DNA from: CBDDKS01 sp965230335
GTDB taxonomy: Bacteria; Pseudomonadota; Gammaproteobacteria; Enterobacterales; Kangiellaceae
NCBI GenBank assembly: GCA_965230335.1
Contig: CBDDKS010000006.1
Coordinates: 1,860,001 to 1,924,000, forward strand
Direction: 5' to 3'
Length of the DNA stretch: 64,000 nucleotides
Positions within the stretch are counted from its first letter, which is position 1, and every line of letters begins with the position of its first letter. A program made the position numbers and the translations under genes. Shown one piece after another: positions 18,801 through 25,870 of this stretch. The notes beneath the pieces are model-generated. The model saw only the letters and a list, made by a program, of their open reading frames with translations, was not told the DNA's origin and made no database searches.

Positions 18801-20438
18801 TTAAATCCAATATCAAAAATCAGTGAACTTTTTTCTTCAGAACTTGCTAATAATAGGTTATTGGAAAGGAATACAACAACTGGTTCTAACCGTGAACGTT
18901 TTTTTTCAGATAATCCTATTCATAGTACAGATGAGTTCCCATCTAGTATTGTAGCAGGTGGTAGTATTATTAGCCGCTTTCCTTTACATATTCAAATACC
19001 TGAAGAGACACGGGTAGCGGCTGGAGCAAATATTGAAAATGTGAGTTTTGTAATTCAAAATAATCAGGCTGATGATATCAGTGTGATTCAGGCAGGTCAG
19101 GATATTTTGTATCCCAGTCAAAGAAATGCTGCTGGACAACCAGAGATAAATGAGGGTCGAATTGAAATTTTTGGGCCAGGCCGTTTGGATGTGATTGCTG
19201 GCCGGCATATTGATTTAGGAGCTTCTTTAGGTATTCTTTCAGAGGGGAATCGTTTCAGTCGAGGTCTTCCCGATGAAGGTGCTGATATTACGGTGATGAC
19301 GGGTATTCAACAACAGCCTGATTATGCAGGTTTTGCTCAACGCTATTTAGTTGATGATGATCGTTACAACGATACTTTGATTCAATTTGTCACTTCAGAA
19401 TCATTTTCTGGTGATGTGATTGAATTTGTCAGTGCAGAAACGGGTGTTGATTATTCAGATGAAACATCTGCCATCGAAGCTTTATTGACACTGGATGAGG
19501 CACGTCAGGCAGCGGTGAGTTTAGAGGCATTCCAGTCGGTCAATAACATTACGCAAAGAGCGCTGATTCTGGATATTTATTTTAACGAATTGCAATTAGC
19601 AGGTGTTCAGGATGCAAGACAGGAAATCGATGATCCTGCGATAGATGGTTTCCCTCGAGGTTTTGCTGCCATAGAAACGTTATTCTCAGGCAGTACCGAC
19701 AATCCTCAAGATTATGCCGGTGATTTGGATTTGGTCTTCAGTGCTATTCGTACTTCTTTTGGTGGAGATATTAATTTTGTAGCACCAGGGGGTGTGGTCA
19801 ATGCGGGTTTAGCCATTGTGCCTGTTTTCTCAAGTAGTGACAAAAGTGCCGATGAGTTAGGTATTATTATTGGAGGCCCAGGCGATATTAATGGTATGGC
19901 CCATGGTGATATTTCTGTGAACTTGTCACGAATCTTTACTTTGGGTGGTGGAGATATAACGCTATGGTCCTCTCTCGGTGATATCGATGCAGGCCGAGGT
20001 GCCAAGTCTTCATTGAGTGTACCTCCCGTTGAAATTGAGTTTAATCCATTTACAGGTGATGTGATTGAGCAACTACCGCCTGCAGTATCAGGTAGTGGTA
20101 TTCAGGCAGCCTCGCCTCCAGGTAGTTCACCAAGCTCTATTTTCCTATTTGCACCACAAGGTGTTGTGGATGCTGGTGAAGCAGGGATTTCTGCCTCAGG
20201 TGATTTGCTTATTGCTGCCACTGAAGTTTTAAATGCGGATAATATTGAAGTAGGTGGTATTTCCGTTGGCGTTCCGGTAACAACAGGTGTTTCTGCTGAT
20301 GTTGCAGGGGCAAGTAATCTGGGTTCAACCTCAACCGATTCAGCGTTAACGTCAGTGAATGAAAGTTTTACAGGTGGTGGTGGAGAAGATGAATCAGTGA
20401 CTTTCCTGACGATTGAAGTAATAGGTATTGGTGAGTAA
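9834..20438 (+). CDS. Giant filamentous haemagglutinin-like exoprotein, TpsA
   Basis: A secreted adhesin of 3534 residues. After a signal sequence (about 10-32, ending AAA) comes the TPS secretion domain (haemagg_act, about 38-290) with IGNDVSNILGNLTANGSVYLINQNGILFG; the diagnostic motif here is NQNG (127-130) rather than the commoner NPNG. The rest is degenerate beta-helix sequence with repeated hydrophobic-alternating turns rich in Gly, Asn, Asp, Ser and Thr. I saw no cysteine after the signal peptide, as expected for TPS passengers. The long C-terminal part (about 2800 on) resembles the conserved end region of very long FHA-like proteins and finishes with TFLTIEVIGIGE; no CdiA-type toxin motif is visible. 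The start is either the TTG at 9834 or the ATG at 9852; neither has a clear ribosome binding site. Confidence 0.9.
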   Translation: MTKLKKMYIKKQTLCLFVLCHGLMSVEHAAAQTDNTSNLPVQNNVWISEGQGRANNPVISNNGLNMTIEQLMDKTIFQWESFNIGEGYSVEFLQPSSSSIALNRVIGNDVSNILGNLTANGSVYLINQNGILFGENSQVNTASLIASALDIDDNLFLNGSFIDAINQDQAAFQFNPNLSGNDEASIEIQEGAYLHTDDGGRILMFAPTIVNEGTIETPDGQTILAASKDKVYLTAVNDPNIRGGLLVEVETGGDVTNGGVNNRGERVGEIIAERGNITLLGLAVNQQGRVRATTSINQNGSIRLIARDSVDVLAVGTDLQAGNVNEDRLELIGLPTNFSEVVLAGERFVIQSGDRIAEGTNTGQVTLGENSVTEVVLDTTDESTASDLSLQPKSSIDIVGRQIDVLNQAEVTATSGDISIAAVADSNSPFRTNAEDETARVYLAEGSIIDTSGVENVVLPIERNSLTVELRDSDALRDSPVQRGGVLSGATVQVDLREGTDIANIQGALNQLQRGLNERMIDAGTVRLRSEGEVIQETGSTIDVSSGSIAFESGFIASTQLISQGEIINIGDADPLRTYDGILGTQTRVHERWGITETFNSGIIDRGEFVEGFVQGGAAGDVMIQAAAVRLDPNGIDATQILGPYQRSSNEIRRLGGRFELDIQHYTNVLQNIIFTDESQIQPLLDNESLFINADRESTRIRVPDLLLPGQLDISGALTTQVATNGNVTINEVIQGGAGDRLSITGGSIDVNDDIRLQGGRLDLVSEIPSGQIDPTSLRIASGVTIDTQGWWVNDNPLLHTELPNTSLFIDGGHVNIEGEGAVVLEAGSRVDTSGGVHLNSDGQFIAGRGGDIRIASVITADNGLDNAQLSLDAELQSFGIEEGGRLTLIADRFVISDDETLASTTEEMILRSDFFNQGGFSAYELEAQLHGIEISSGVEIMATSQNYLLRQIETGFGTVNSRSVSVNGQILNLSEQTLTFFAQSGLTSGAVQQLSEQIQLATNGRGLNADERFNAAQNVLQEQNIRITDTTFERNLLVELMNANNALELQTNQQGIDTLSRIGEVVAYERRPVDLHFTSIRNENIDADTSILMHEGSRIQLDPGAEISFTSDRSIFIDGHIDAPSGFIGLQIVKPILPANSDPGYLPDQSIWIGNNSYLSVAGTSIARPSGIELQENLRDALVFDAGQITLDALRGNVIVRPGSEINLSGTEAIVDRLVIDDNRQLAITPVSVYADAGRLNIDAQESIFLDGDILANSHATADSAILDITFGITNTRDRDGQGIVSNFLFGDRHITLENNVESDLEENLAFGDDLAESFNGQARLDIESLQGAGFGNLLLSVRDFTTAGPVRQTSEGAVIFGEDVALSNWQNIVLDTREIIIEAGTAEIQANTVTLGSSGRTLNFAREASSGEGIFNINANVIDLTGNLAIQNTQQVHLNSQGDIRLRGIVESNNVPALTGRFAVADHLELTAAQIYPTTFSDFVMNASQSIQVNAIGQATPVLSAGGRLTLDAPEIQQSGVLKAPFGEIILGGGQTDNVVLTENSITSVSGEEQSVLFGQTQLDATDWFYSIGTRLVLLGGNNNRPAPQQRVELDATSITIAENAQVDLSGGGDLLAYEFIPGPGGSTDILAAENAAGAFAIIPELSSGYAPIDPALSQGTDISMGQQIFFSESVAGLSSGTYTVLPARYALLPNAYLITPLQQEILPGETQTRIDGAAITAGQFVTANTNIQDSIWSAFAVESASVVHERAEYRISSANNFFANQAIENNLAIPLLPQDAGVLVLQANQSLVLNGDIIASTGNNGEGQAGRGAQIDIASDNLAVVQTVDNNNTSGIVELDVTQLNALNVESLLIGGSRTRTNTGTEITVASEVVSITEGAHLIAPDILLAAKDNVSLAANAHVEGSGQVTPFNETLILQGDGAFLRASANQQATLIRNNEQGNEGLLDIMQNATLSATESMILDASQDVNFAGNIVMQEGSLQLGAPVISLGDAQNVTEGVVLTEDNLSNINVDELILNSRNSINLYSDFDFSVSDLVLQTAGIFGVNSQTQTTLTATDTLRLTNVNSQLPTNLLANGQGDLVLNANQVELAQGDIEIDGYEQLHINATETVTGTGTHQLNVEGDLFINTGRIQGTSGANMGFNVAGAVQLHSNGQVVGTNAAETGTLVSETNFLGARLDIHAHSIESNAHIELPSGFVNFEVNGPEQNIVLNSGAVIDVSGRELNIIDQILGTNAGRVSLQSHTGDIQLNEGSSLLLSSTLGNAGELSIIAPQGQVAMNGSIAANTTAGENGHVLLDVDTLDDFSGLNQQLFSSGFTQSILLRQRSGDLLVAETDTVTAEHIELTLDTGSIQVDGTLNASGNDGGQIRLSARDTLTLSSTGEILAQANTTTGDGGSVFLGSLNNLSLAQSSRVNVSSGTEINYGGEVVLRAPRNAGNTDIMIDQLGIIEGAEDIQLHGFRTYERHLVPDTSDVAFSEASDFMTHVPDIDTRLGINGQESFSLLPEVHIYSNSNLILNQELDLLGLRFQNDNPGILTLSSREDLMINAPLTDAFESRETPFSQEFGSAFGLPPEFADFLTEGSSWSYQLIAGSDNTSANLFAVNQGQGNLILESDVAVRTGTGDIRIATGNDLILSNQTSVIYTAGEETGVGDLITDTGGFNQESLIMFTLFPNLPSYPINGGDIDIRVGGNIDANPSNQLFTAWLQRVGGNNNVSTNEVNTSWAVSFQDFQQGIATLGGGNINIHADGDINNLSVSLPTTGKQVLENNGVPLVLGGGDLVLSAGGNIDSARVLVDRGEAHIVSDAAITSSSNSDLGLILALSDAQVDVSARGSVQISSVANTTVVGQSATQNSDLGINVYVPSSNVASNFFTYSENTQVNFESLTQNIIFENNNTTNRSAIESEISSINFSVNTVDVNSLFIYPGSLQANAIQGNIQFNDSMTLFPSPQGGLDLLAGDNIITDRDSGSIISVAVSAVSSEALPNVLNPISKISELFSSELANNRLLERNTTTGSNRERFFSDNPIHSTDEFPSSIVAGGSIISRFPLHIQIPEETRVAAGANIENVSFVIQNNQADDISVIQAGQDILYPSQRNAAGQPEINEGRIEIFGPGRLDVIAGRHIDLGASLGILSEGNRFSRGLPDEGADITVMTGIQQQPDYAGFAQRYLVDDDRYNDTLIQFVTSESFSGDVIEFVSAETGVDYSDETSAIEALLTLDEARQAAVSLEAFQSVNNITQRALILDIYFNELQLAGVQDARQEIDDPAIDGFPRGFAAIETLFSGSTDNPQDYAGDLDLVFSAIRTSFGGDINFVAPGGVVNAGLAIVPVFSSSDKSADELGIIIGGPGDINGMAHGDISVNLSRIFTLGGGDITLWSSLGDIDAGRGAKSSLSVPPVEIEFNPFTGDVIEQLPPAVSGSGIQAASPPGSSPSSIFLFAPQGVVDAGEAGISASGDLLIAATEVLNADNIEVGGISVGVPVTTGVSADVAGASNLGSTSTDSALTSVNESFTGGGGEDESVTFLTIEVIGIGE

Positions 20439-20513
20439 ATCCCCTTTTATCAATACTTTTTTTAACCCCTTTTTTATTTAAATCGTTTTAACTAACCAAA
20501 AAGAAATTGAAAA

Positions 20514-22343
20514 ATGAAATTGTTTAAAATTATTTGTTTAATGTTTTGTATGGGTGTTTTATTACCAAGTCAATCTTTTGCCTGGTGGAATGAGTCCTGG
20601 CCTTATCGAATACCGATTAGTATCGATACGACGATGACAGGTGCAAATATTAATTCACCGGTTAATGAATTGCCTGTTTTAATTCGATTACATAACGGTA
20701 ACTTTACAGATTTCTTTTATTTAAAAGAAGATTTGGGTGATTTACGTTTTATTGCCGGTGATGACAAAACACCACTCAAACATCATGTTGAACGTTTTGA
20801 TTTAATCAATCAAATGTTATTTATTTGGATAAAGCTGCCTCAAATTTCCGGTAATTTAAATACAGAAAAGATTTGGATGTATTATGGCAATGCTGAAGCG
20901 GTAAAAGCGGCTGATGCTGGCGGTACTTTTGATGTGGCACAGTCAGCGGTTTTTCATTTTGATGCAGAACAGGTATTGCCACAGGATGTTACTGCGTATG
21001 GTAGCCATGCCATAGAATCAACATCCGTCATGAATCCTAATTCACTTATTGCAGCAGGTGCTCAGTTTGATGGAAAGCAGCATATTCAATTACCAGATGC
21101 CTTACCATTACAGGTGATGCCTGATAAAGGTTATACCTTTTCTGCCTGGGTAAAGCCTCAAGGTACACAAGATGATGCCTATTTGTATCATCGTAAAAGT
21201 GCTTCAGGTAACGAAATGATTTTAGGTATTGATCAAACAGCCTTATATGCAAAAATAAAGTTAGGCAATGCAACTATAGAAACACCGAGAACAGCGCCAT
21301 TAACACCGGATGTCTGGCAATTCATTAGTATGACCTATGGTAACAATAAACTATCGGTTTATGTGAATGGGGTTGAGTTGGCTCAGATTGCCGCTGATGC
21401 AGCTGGAATGACAGGCCCTATTTATATCGGAGCTTCTTCAAGTAAAACGAATGGCTTTACGGGTGAAATGGATGAAATGGCTTTTTCAAATTTAGTCAGA
21501 GAAGGAACTTATCTTAAAGCACTGGCATCCAGTCAGGGGATTGACAATAAACTGATTCGTCTGAATGAAGCGGAGCAATTGGGTAATGCGGGTGGTACTT
21601 CCGTTTTTTCATCGATTCTTCACCATGCCAATGAAGATAAATTTGGTTTAGGTATTATTATTTCTCTTGTGATTATGTCAATCATCAGTTTATTGGTGAT
21701 GTTTGTCAAAGGCTGGTATTTAAGCCGTGCTCAAAGTGATAATAAAAAGTTCTTAAAAGCTTATTATGCATTAGGCATGGGAGATCCTGCCATGCTTGAT
21801 AAAGAGGAAGATGATGACGATAAAGCAGCAGAAGAATCGCCTATTGCTCAAGCATTTTTTGGTAAACATGATCATTTTCAAAGTTCTCCTATTTATCATA
21901 TGTATCATAAAGGGTTGAAAGAAGTTCGTGTAAGAATGGGTGACAGTGTTGGTGCAAGTGCAAATACACAATTATCCACACAGGGATCAGAAGCGATACG
22001 TGCATCGATGGATGCTTTTTTGGTAAGAGAAATGCAAAAATTAAATTCCAAAATGGTTTTATTAACAATAGCTATTAGTGGAGGACCATTTCTTGGGCTT
22101 CTAGGAACAGTCGTTGGTGTCATGATTACTTTCGCGGGTATTGCTGAAGCAGGTGACGTTAATATTAATGCGATTGCTCCAGGTATGTCAGCTGCACTCT
22201 TGGCAACTGTTGCAGGCCTTGCTGTCGCGATTCCTGCTTTATTCGGATATAACTATTTAGGCTCAAGAATTAAGGAAATATCTGCTGATATGCGCGTGTT
22301 TGTTGATGAATTTATCACAAAAATTTCTGAGCATTATGGCTAA
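20514..22343 (+). CDS. ExbB/TolQ-type proton channel fused to a periplasmic DUF2341-LamG region
   Basis: 609 residues in three parts after a signal peptide (1-23). Residues 25-140 have the WWNESWPYRIPISID and IWIKLP...WMYYGNA pattern of DUF2341. Residues about 165-345 look like a concanavalin A-like LamG domain (FDGKQHIQLPDALPL, GYTFSAWVKPQG, WQFISMTYG, LSVYVNGVEL, YIGASSS). Residues 375-605 are a MotA/TolQ/ExbB channel, with a first membrane helix at about 380-400, an acidic cytoplasmic loop, and the two conserved helices holding GPFLGLLGTVVGVMITF and APGMSAALLATVAGLAVAIPAL. It should form the pmf-driven motor with the ExbD encoded 53 bp later, while the N-terminal part would face the periplasm. 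The LamG part could bind sugars or the exoprotein, but that is inference. Confidence 0.88.
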   Translation: MKLFKIICLMFCMGVLLPSQSFAWWNESWPYRIPISIDTTMTGANINSPVNELPVLIRLHNGNFTDFFYLKEDLGDLRFIAGDDKTPLKHHVERFDLINQMLFIWIKLPQISGNLNTEKIWMYYGNAEAVKAADAGGTFDVAQSAVFHFDAEQVLPQDVTAYGSHAIESTSVMNPNSLIAAGAQFDGKQHIQLPDALPLQVMPDKGYTFSAWVKPQGTQDDAYLYHRKSASGNEMILGIDQTALYAKIKLGNATIETPRTAPLTPDVWQFISMTYGNNKLSVYVNGVELAQIAADAAGMTGPIYIGASSSKTNGFTGEMDEMAFSNLVREGTYLKALASSQGIDNKLIRLNEAEQLGNAGGTSVFSSILHHANEDKFGLGIIISLVIMSIISLLVMFVKGWYLSRAQSDNKKFLKAYYALGMGDPAMLDKEEDDDDKAAEESPIAQAFFGKHDHFQSSPIYHMYHKGLKEVRVRMGDSVGASANTQLSTQGSEAIRASMDAFLVREMQKLNSKMVLLTIAISGGPFLGLLGTVVGVMITFAGIAEAGDVNINAIAPGMSAALLATVAGLAVAIPALFGYNYLGSRIKEISADMRVFVDEFITKISEHYG

Positions 22344-22396
22344 ATAAGAGTACAGCAGTTAATGAAAGTGTTAACGGTTAATAACAAGGCAAAACA

Positions 22397-22801
22397 ATGA
22401 AAGTACAAGATGAAAATGAACCCTATGATGAAATTAACATTACCCCCATGTTGGATTTGGCTTATGTATTGTTAATTATTTTTATCATTATGACAACAGC
22501 AACGGTTCAAGGTATTAAAGTTAATTTACCAAAAGCAAGTGCTACTCCCAGTCTTGCCAAACCGAAAACAAAAGCCGTCACCATTACACAGGATGGTACC
22601 ATATTTTTGGATGCTTATCCGGTGTCATTGACGGAGCTGGAGTCTTTATTGCGTCAATATAAAGCGGTTGATCCTGAGTTGCCTGTGGTTGTTAAAGCTG
22701 ACGCACAAATTCAATATCAACGCGTGGTTGATGTATTGGATTTGATTGGCCGTCTTGAAATTACACAACTGGGTCTGGTGACCAAGAAAATTGTTAAATA
22801 G
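22397..22801 (+). CDS. exbD: ExbD/TolR-family biopolymer transport protein
   Basis: Partner of the ExbB-type channel in a pmf-powered energy-transduction complex of the inner membrane. The protein is 134 residues: a short cytoplasmic N-terminus, one membrane helix at about 20-38 beginning with the signature EINITPMLDLAYVLLIIFI, and a periplasmic domain of about 95 residues. Asp20 in the TPMLD motif corresponds to the essential proton-carrying aspartate of ExbD/TolR. The periplasmic part shows the family pattern VTITQDGTIFLDAYPV and VVVKADAQIQYQRVVDVLD. The ribosome binding site is AAGG, 9 bp before the ATG. It is co-directional with the upstream exbB fusion and the downstream TonB-like gene. 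Confidence 0.93.
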   Translation: MKVQDENEPYDEINITPMLDLAYVLLIIFIIMTTATVQGIKVNLPKASATPSLAKPKTKAVTITQDGTIFLDAYPVSLTELESLLRQYKAVDPELPVVVKADAQIQYQRVVDVLDLIGRLEITQLGLVTKKIVK

Positions 22802-22855
22802 TTTATCAATAACGTTGATTGACCTTAATTATTGATATTTTGAGTTTGATGTATT

Positions 22856-23485
22856 GTGAAGCAAAAACAAATAAAATTTTTATTTCTTACATTGGGTATC
22901 TTAATTTGTGCAGGATTAAGTTGGAAATTGTATGACTTTTTTGCCAGTTTGGATAACAAACCAGATAAGAAAAATGTTGTACAACAAATCACGATGATAA
23001 GGCCTCCACCGCCACCTCCAGAACCACCGCCGCCGCCACCAGAACCTGAGATAGAAGAAGAAATAGAGGAAGAGGTGATTGAAGAATTAGAAGATGCCAT
23101 GCCTGATGAAATGGATAGCGAGCCTGTTGGTGATAATTTAGGTCTTGATGCGGAAGGTGGTGCAGGTAGTGATGGTTTTGGTTTGGTTGGCCGTAAGGGA
23201 GGTCGAGGCATTGTTGGTGGTGGCTATGCTGGTTTAATTCAGAGAGAATTAACCGATTTATTAATTGAAGATAAAGAATTACGAAGAAGAGAATATTTAT
23301 TTATTCTTAAAGTTTGGGTCGATAAATTTGGAAAAATTGAACGTTATGACCTGAATCAAAAAACAGGTGAAAAAAAAGAAAAACATTTATTAGAAAATGC
23401 TTTGGCAAAACTTGAAAAACTAAGTGAAGCACCACCTTTAGAATTACCTCAACCCATTACATTAAGAATTCGTTCACAGTTTTAA
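22856..23485 (+). CDS. TonB-like energy transducer
   Basis: Inner-membrane-anchored periplasmic protein of 209 residues. One N-terminal membrane helix (about 7-29) is followed by a Pro/Glu run (about 50-75, PPPPPPEPPPPPPEPEIEEE), a Gly-rich hinge (95-125) and a compact C-terminal domain (about 128-209). The last has the LxVWVDKFGKIERYDL pattern of the TonB C-terminal family. The poly-Pro/Glu segment is much shorter than in E. coli TonB, and the strongly acidic tail of the run is unusual. The start is a GTG at 22856 with a weak ribosome binding site. With ExbB and ExbD encoded just before it, it should complete a dedicated Ton-type system; its outer-membrane partner is presumably the next gene or the TPS pair. 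Confidence 0.8.
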   Translation: MKQKQIKFLFLTLGILICAGLSWKLYDFFASLDNKPDKKNVVQQITMIRPPPPPPEPPPPPPEPEIEEEIEEEVIEELEDAMPDEMDSEPVGDNLGLDAEGGAGSDGFGLVGRKGGRGIVGGGYAGLIQRELTDLLIEDKELRRREYLFILKVWVDKFGKIERYDLNQKTGEKKEKHLLENALAKLEKLSEAPPLELPQPITLRIRSQF

Positions 23486-23503
23486 ATTTGAATTTAAGGT
23501 CAT

Positions 23504-25216
23504 ATGATGTTAACAATGAAAAAACTCAAACATATTCCAGTTTTGCTAACTTGTTGTATCGGAATTGTATTTGCAGAGGATGATATTAATAAAAAGTCTG
23601 AAAAAAAAGAAATAGCAAATAAAGAGACGGTAAATATTAATCAAGATATGTTGGAAATGAAAACACGTTCTAACCAAATATTACAACTGCTTGTTGAACA
23701 AGGCATTTTAACAAAAGAACAGGCACTTGATTTAATCAAAAAAGCAGAAAAGATAGCTAAAGAAAAATACTTAACACCAACCGAAATGGTTGATAAAGCA
23801 TTAAAAGATGAGACCTCTAAAATAGATATACAATCGCAAGATGTTGTCAGAGTACCTTATATACCTGAGTATATTCGTAATAAAATTCGGGATGAGGTAC
23901 GCTTTGGTTTAAAAGAAGATGTCACACGCGATGTGTTAAGTGAAGCAAAAACAAAACAGTGGGGTGTACCTGGTTCTTGGCCAATATGGCTGAAATACAT
24001 AAAGCCTTATGGTGATATTCGATTAAGAGCCCAAATTGATACTTTTGATTCTGATAACCTTTTGGGTACTCTAAATTTTCAGGCAATTAATGAAGCTGGC
24101 GGTATTGATTCTGCTGGAATTGATGCATTTTTTAATACAACGGAAGATCGCCAACGTCTTAGGTATCGTTTTCGTTTTGGTGTAAAAGCCAAGATCACAG
24201 AATATACAACAGTGGATGCTCGATTTGCGACAGGTAATAGTAGAGATCCTGTTTCAACCAATCAAACATTAGGCAGTTATAACACAGCTTCAAGCTTGAA
24301 TTTGGATAGAGCCTATTTAAGTTTTACCAATCAGGTAAGTAGCTGGAAAATGCACGCAGGAAGAATACCGAATCCTTGGTTAAGTACCGATTTAATATGG
24401 GATAAAGATGTAAACTTTGATGGCGTTGCTGCCACTTATTTTTGGCGTCGTACCGATAATATTTATGATGAAGAAGAGCGGCAATTTGATCCTTATCTTA
24501 CTTTTGGTGTCTTTCCATTAGAAGAAATTGAACTGAATTCAGAAGATAAGTGGCTCTATGGCTTTCAAATAGGATTCGACTATTTGTTTGAAAATCAAAA
24601 TAAGCTAAAAATGGCTTTGGCCTATTATAGTTTTGATAATATTACTGGAAGGCGTAATACGCCAAATAGTAATCTTTTGGATTTTACTGCGCCTGACTTC
24701 TTACAAAAAGGTAATACAGTAGTAGACATTAGTGGTGATAGTTCCAGTACAACAAATAATTTATTTGCCTTGGCTTCTGATTTTGATGAAGTGGCATTGA
24801 CATTGTCTTATGACATTGTTCGTTTTGTGCCAACACATATTATCTTGGATGTGGAATATGTAAAAAATATTGGATTTGATCAAAATGAAATCCTGCAAAA
24901 TTTAGGTGTGTTAATTGATGAAGAAAATGAAGGTTATCAAGTCAAACTGACTGTTGGTTGGCCTAAAGTCAGGAAGAAAAATGATTGGCAAGTATCTGTT
25001 GCCTACAAGAATCTAGAGGGTGATGCTGTATTAGATGCCTTTACCGATTCAGATTTTCATCTGGGTGGCACAAATACCAAGGGATTTGTCTTAGCAGGAA
25101 AGTATGGTCTAACTTTCAATACTTGGCTTCAATTACGAATATTTAATACTGATGAAATATCGGATGCTCCTTTCGGCATAACAACAACACAATTAGATCT
25201 TAATGCAAGGTTTTAA
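23504..25216 (+). CDS. Putative outer-membrane porin (Porin_5-like)
   Basis: A signal peptide (about 1-24) is followed by a helical Lys/Glu-rich N-terminal region (25-110) containing LLVEQGILTKEQALDLIKKA, the typical head of the 'putative porin' family. From about residue 150 there is a barrel of alternating strands (YGDIRLRAQIDTFD, RQRLRYRFRFGVKAKIT, WKMHAGRIPNPW, DLIWDKDVNFDGVAATYFW), ending in a terminal aromatic-hydrophobic strand (LDLNARF). At 570 residues it matches that family's length. It lacks the plug domain and TonB box of a TonB-dependent receptor, so it is not an obvious client of the neighbouring TonB-like protein. It begins 19 bp after the TonB-like gene with AAGG upstream, so it is co-transcribed. 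Substrate unknown. Confidence 0.8.
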   Translation: MMLTMKKLKHIPVLLTCCIGIVFAEDDINKKSEKKEIANKETVNINQDMLEMKTRSNQILQLLVEQGILTKEQALDLIKKAEKIAKEKYLTPTEMVDKALKDETSKIDIQSQDVVRVPYIPEYIRNKIRDEVRFGLKEDVTRDVLSEAKTKQWGVPGSWPIWLKYIKPYGDIRLRAQIDTFDSDNLLGTLNFQAINEAGGIDSAGIDAFFNTTEDRQRLRYRFRFGVKAKITEYTTVDARFATGNSRDPVSTNQTLGSYNTASSLNLDRAYLSFTNQVSSWKMHAGRIPNPWLSTDLIWDKDVNFDGVAATYFWRRTDNIYDEEERQFDPYLTFGVFPLEEIELNSEDKWLYGFQIGFDYLFENQNKLKMALAYYSFDNITGRRNTPNSNLLDFTAPDFLQKGNTVVDISGDSSSTTNNLFALASDFDEVALTLSYDIVRFVPTHIILDVEYVKNIGFDQNEILQNLGVLIDEENEGYQVKLTVGWPKVRKKNDWQVSVAYKNLEGDAVLDAFTDSDFHLGGTNTKGFVLAGKYGLTFNTWLQLRIFNTDEISDAPFGITTTQLDLNARF

Positions 25217-25234
25217 CTAAAAGGTAAGTAAGTT

Positions 25235-25870
25235 ATGAAAATTTTTAAACTTCAATGTATTGCAGCTTTTGCAATTGTTATTATATTTCCAATAAAAATT
25301 AATGCGCAAGCTGACCAGGCATTAGCACGTGCTCAATATATGATGCGTCAACTCAATGCTGAAAAAACAGCATTAGCAAAAGAAAATGTGGATTTAAAGA
25401 AAGAATTGGAACAGTTGAAAAAAGATTATTCACGGTTAAAGAATAAATCTAAAAAAACAAGCAATGCTTTAGTAGACAGATTAAAGGAAGAAAAAGAAAA
25501 GTTATTAAACTCTTCAAATTCTATTGTTGAAATGGAAGAAACTATAAAGAAAAAAAATCATTTAATAAAAAATATGGAACAACATATGAAACTTTATGAT
25601 AAAGATCTTTATCAATGTATTGATCATAATAAAACAATCTATCAATATTCAATGGAAATGTTAAACGAAGGATTATGGAAGCCAGCAAAAAAAACAGAAC
25701 CTTTTATTCAGTTCCGACGAGTTAAAATAGAAAATTTAGCTCAGGATTATCAATATAAAATTCAAGATGAACGTTTTGATTCGAATATAACATTACCTGA
25801 ATATATTGATAAAAAAGAAAAAATTTCTTTAGAAAATAGTCATTCAGATAATGTTGAGCTCAAAGAATAA
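25235..25870 (+). CDS. Secreted coiled-coil protein, unknown
   Basis: I do not recognise a named family. The 211-residue protein starts with a signal peptide (about 1-24, ending INAQA), then has a long heptad-type coiled coil (about 30-125, Lys/Glu/Leu rich: LKKELEQLKKDYSRLKNK) and a charged C-terminal part with one cysteine. It sits 19 bp after the porin with a good ribosome binding site (AAGG) and is the last gene of the tpsB-to-porin series, so it probably works with them, perhaps as a periplasmic spacer or scaffold. This role is inferred from position only. Confidence 0.65.
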   Translation: MKIFKLQCIAAFAIVIIFPIKINAQADQALARAQYMMRQLNAEKTALAKENVDLKKELEQLKKDYSRLKNKSKKTSNALVDRLKEEKEKLLNSSNSIVEMEETIKKKNHLIKNMEQHMKLYDKDLYQCIDHNKTIYQYSMEMLNEGLWKPAKKTEPFIQFRRVKIENLAQDYQYKIQDERFDSNITLPEYIDKKEKISLENSHSDNVELKE

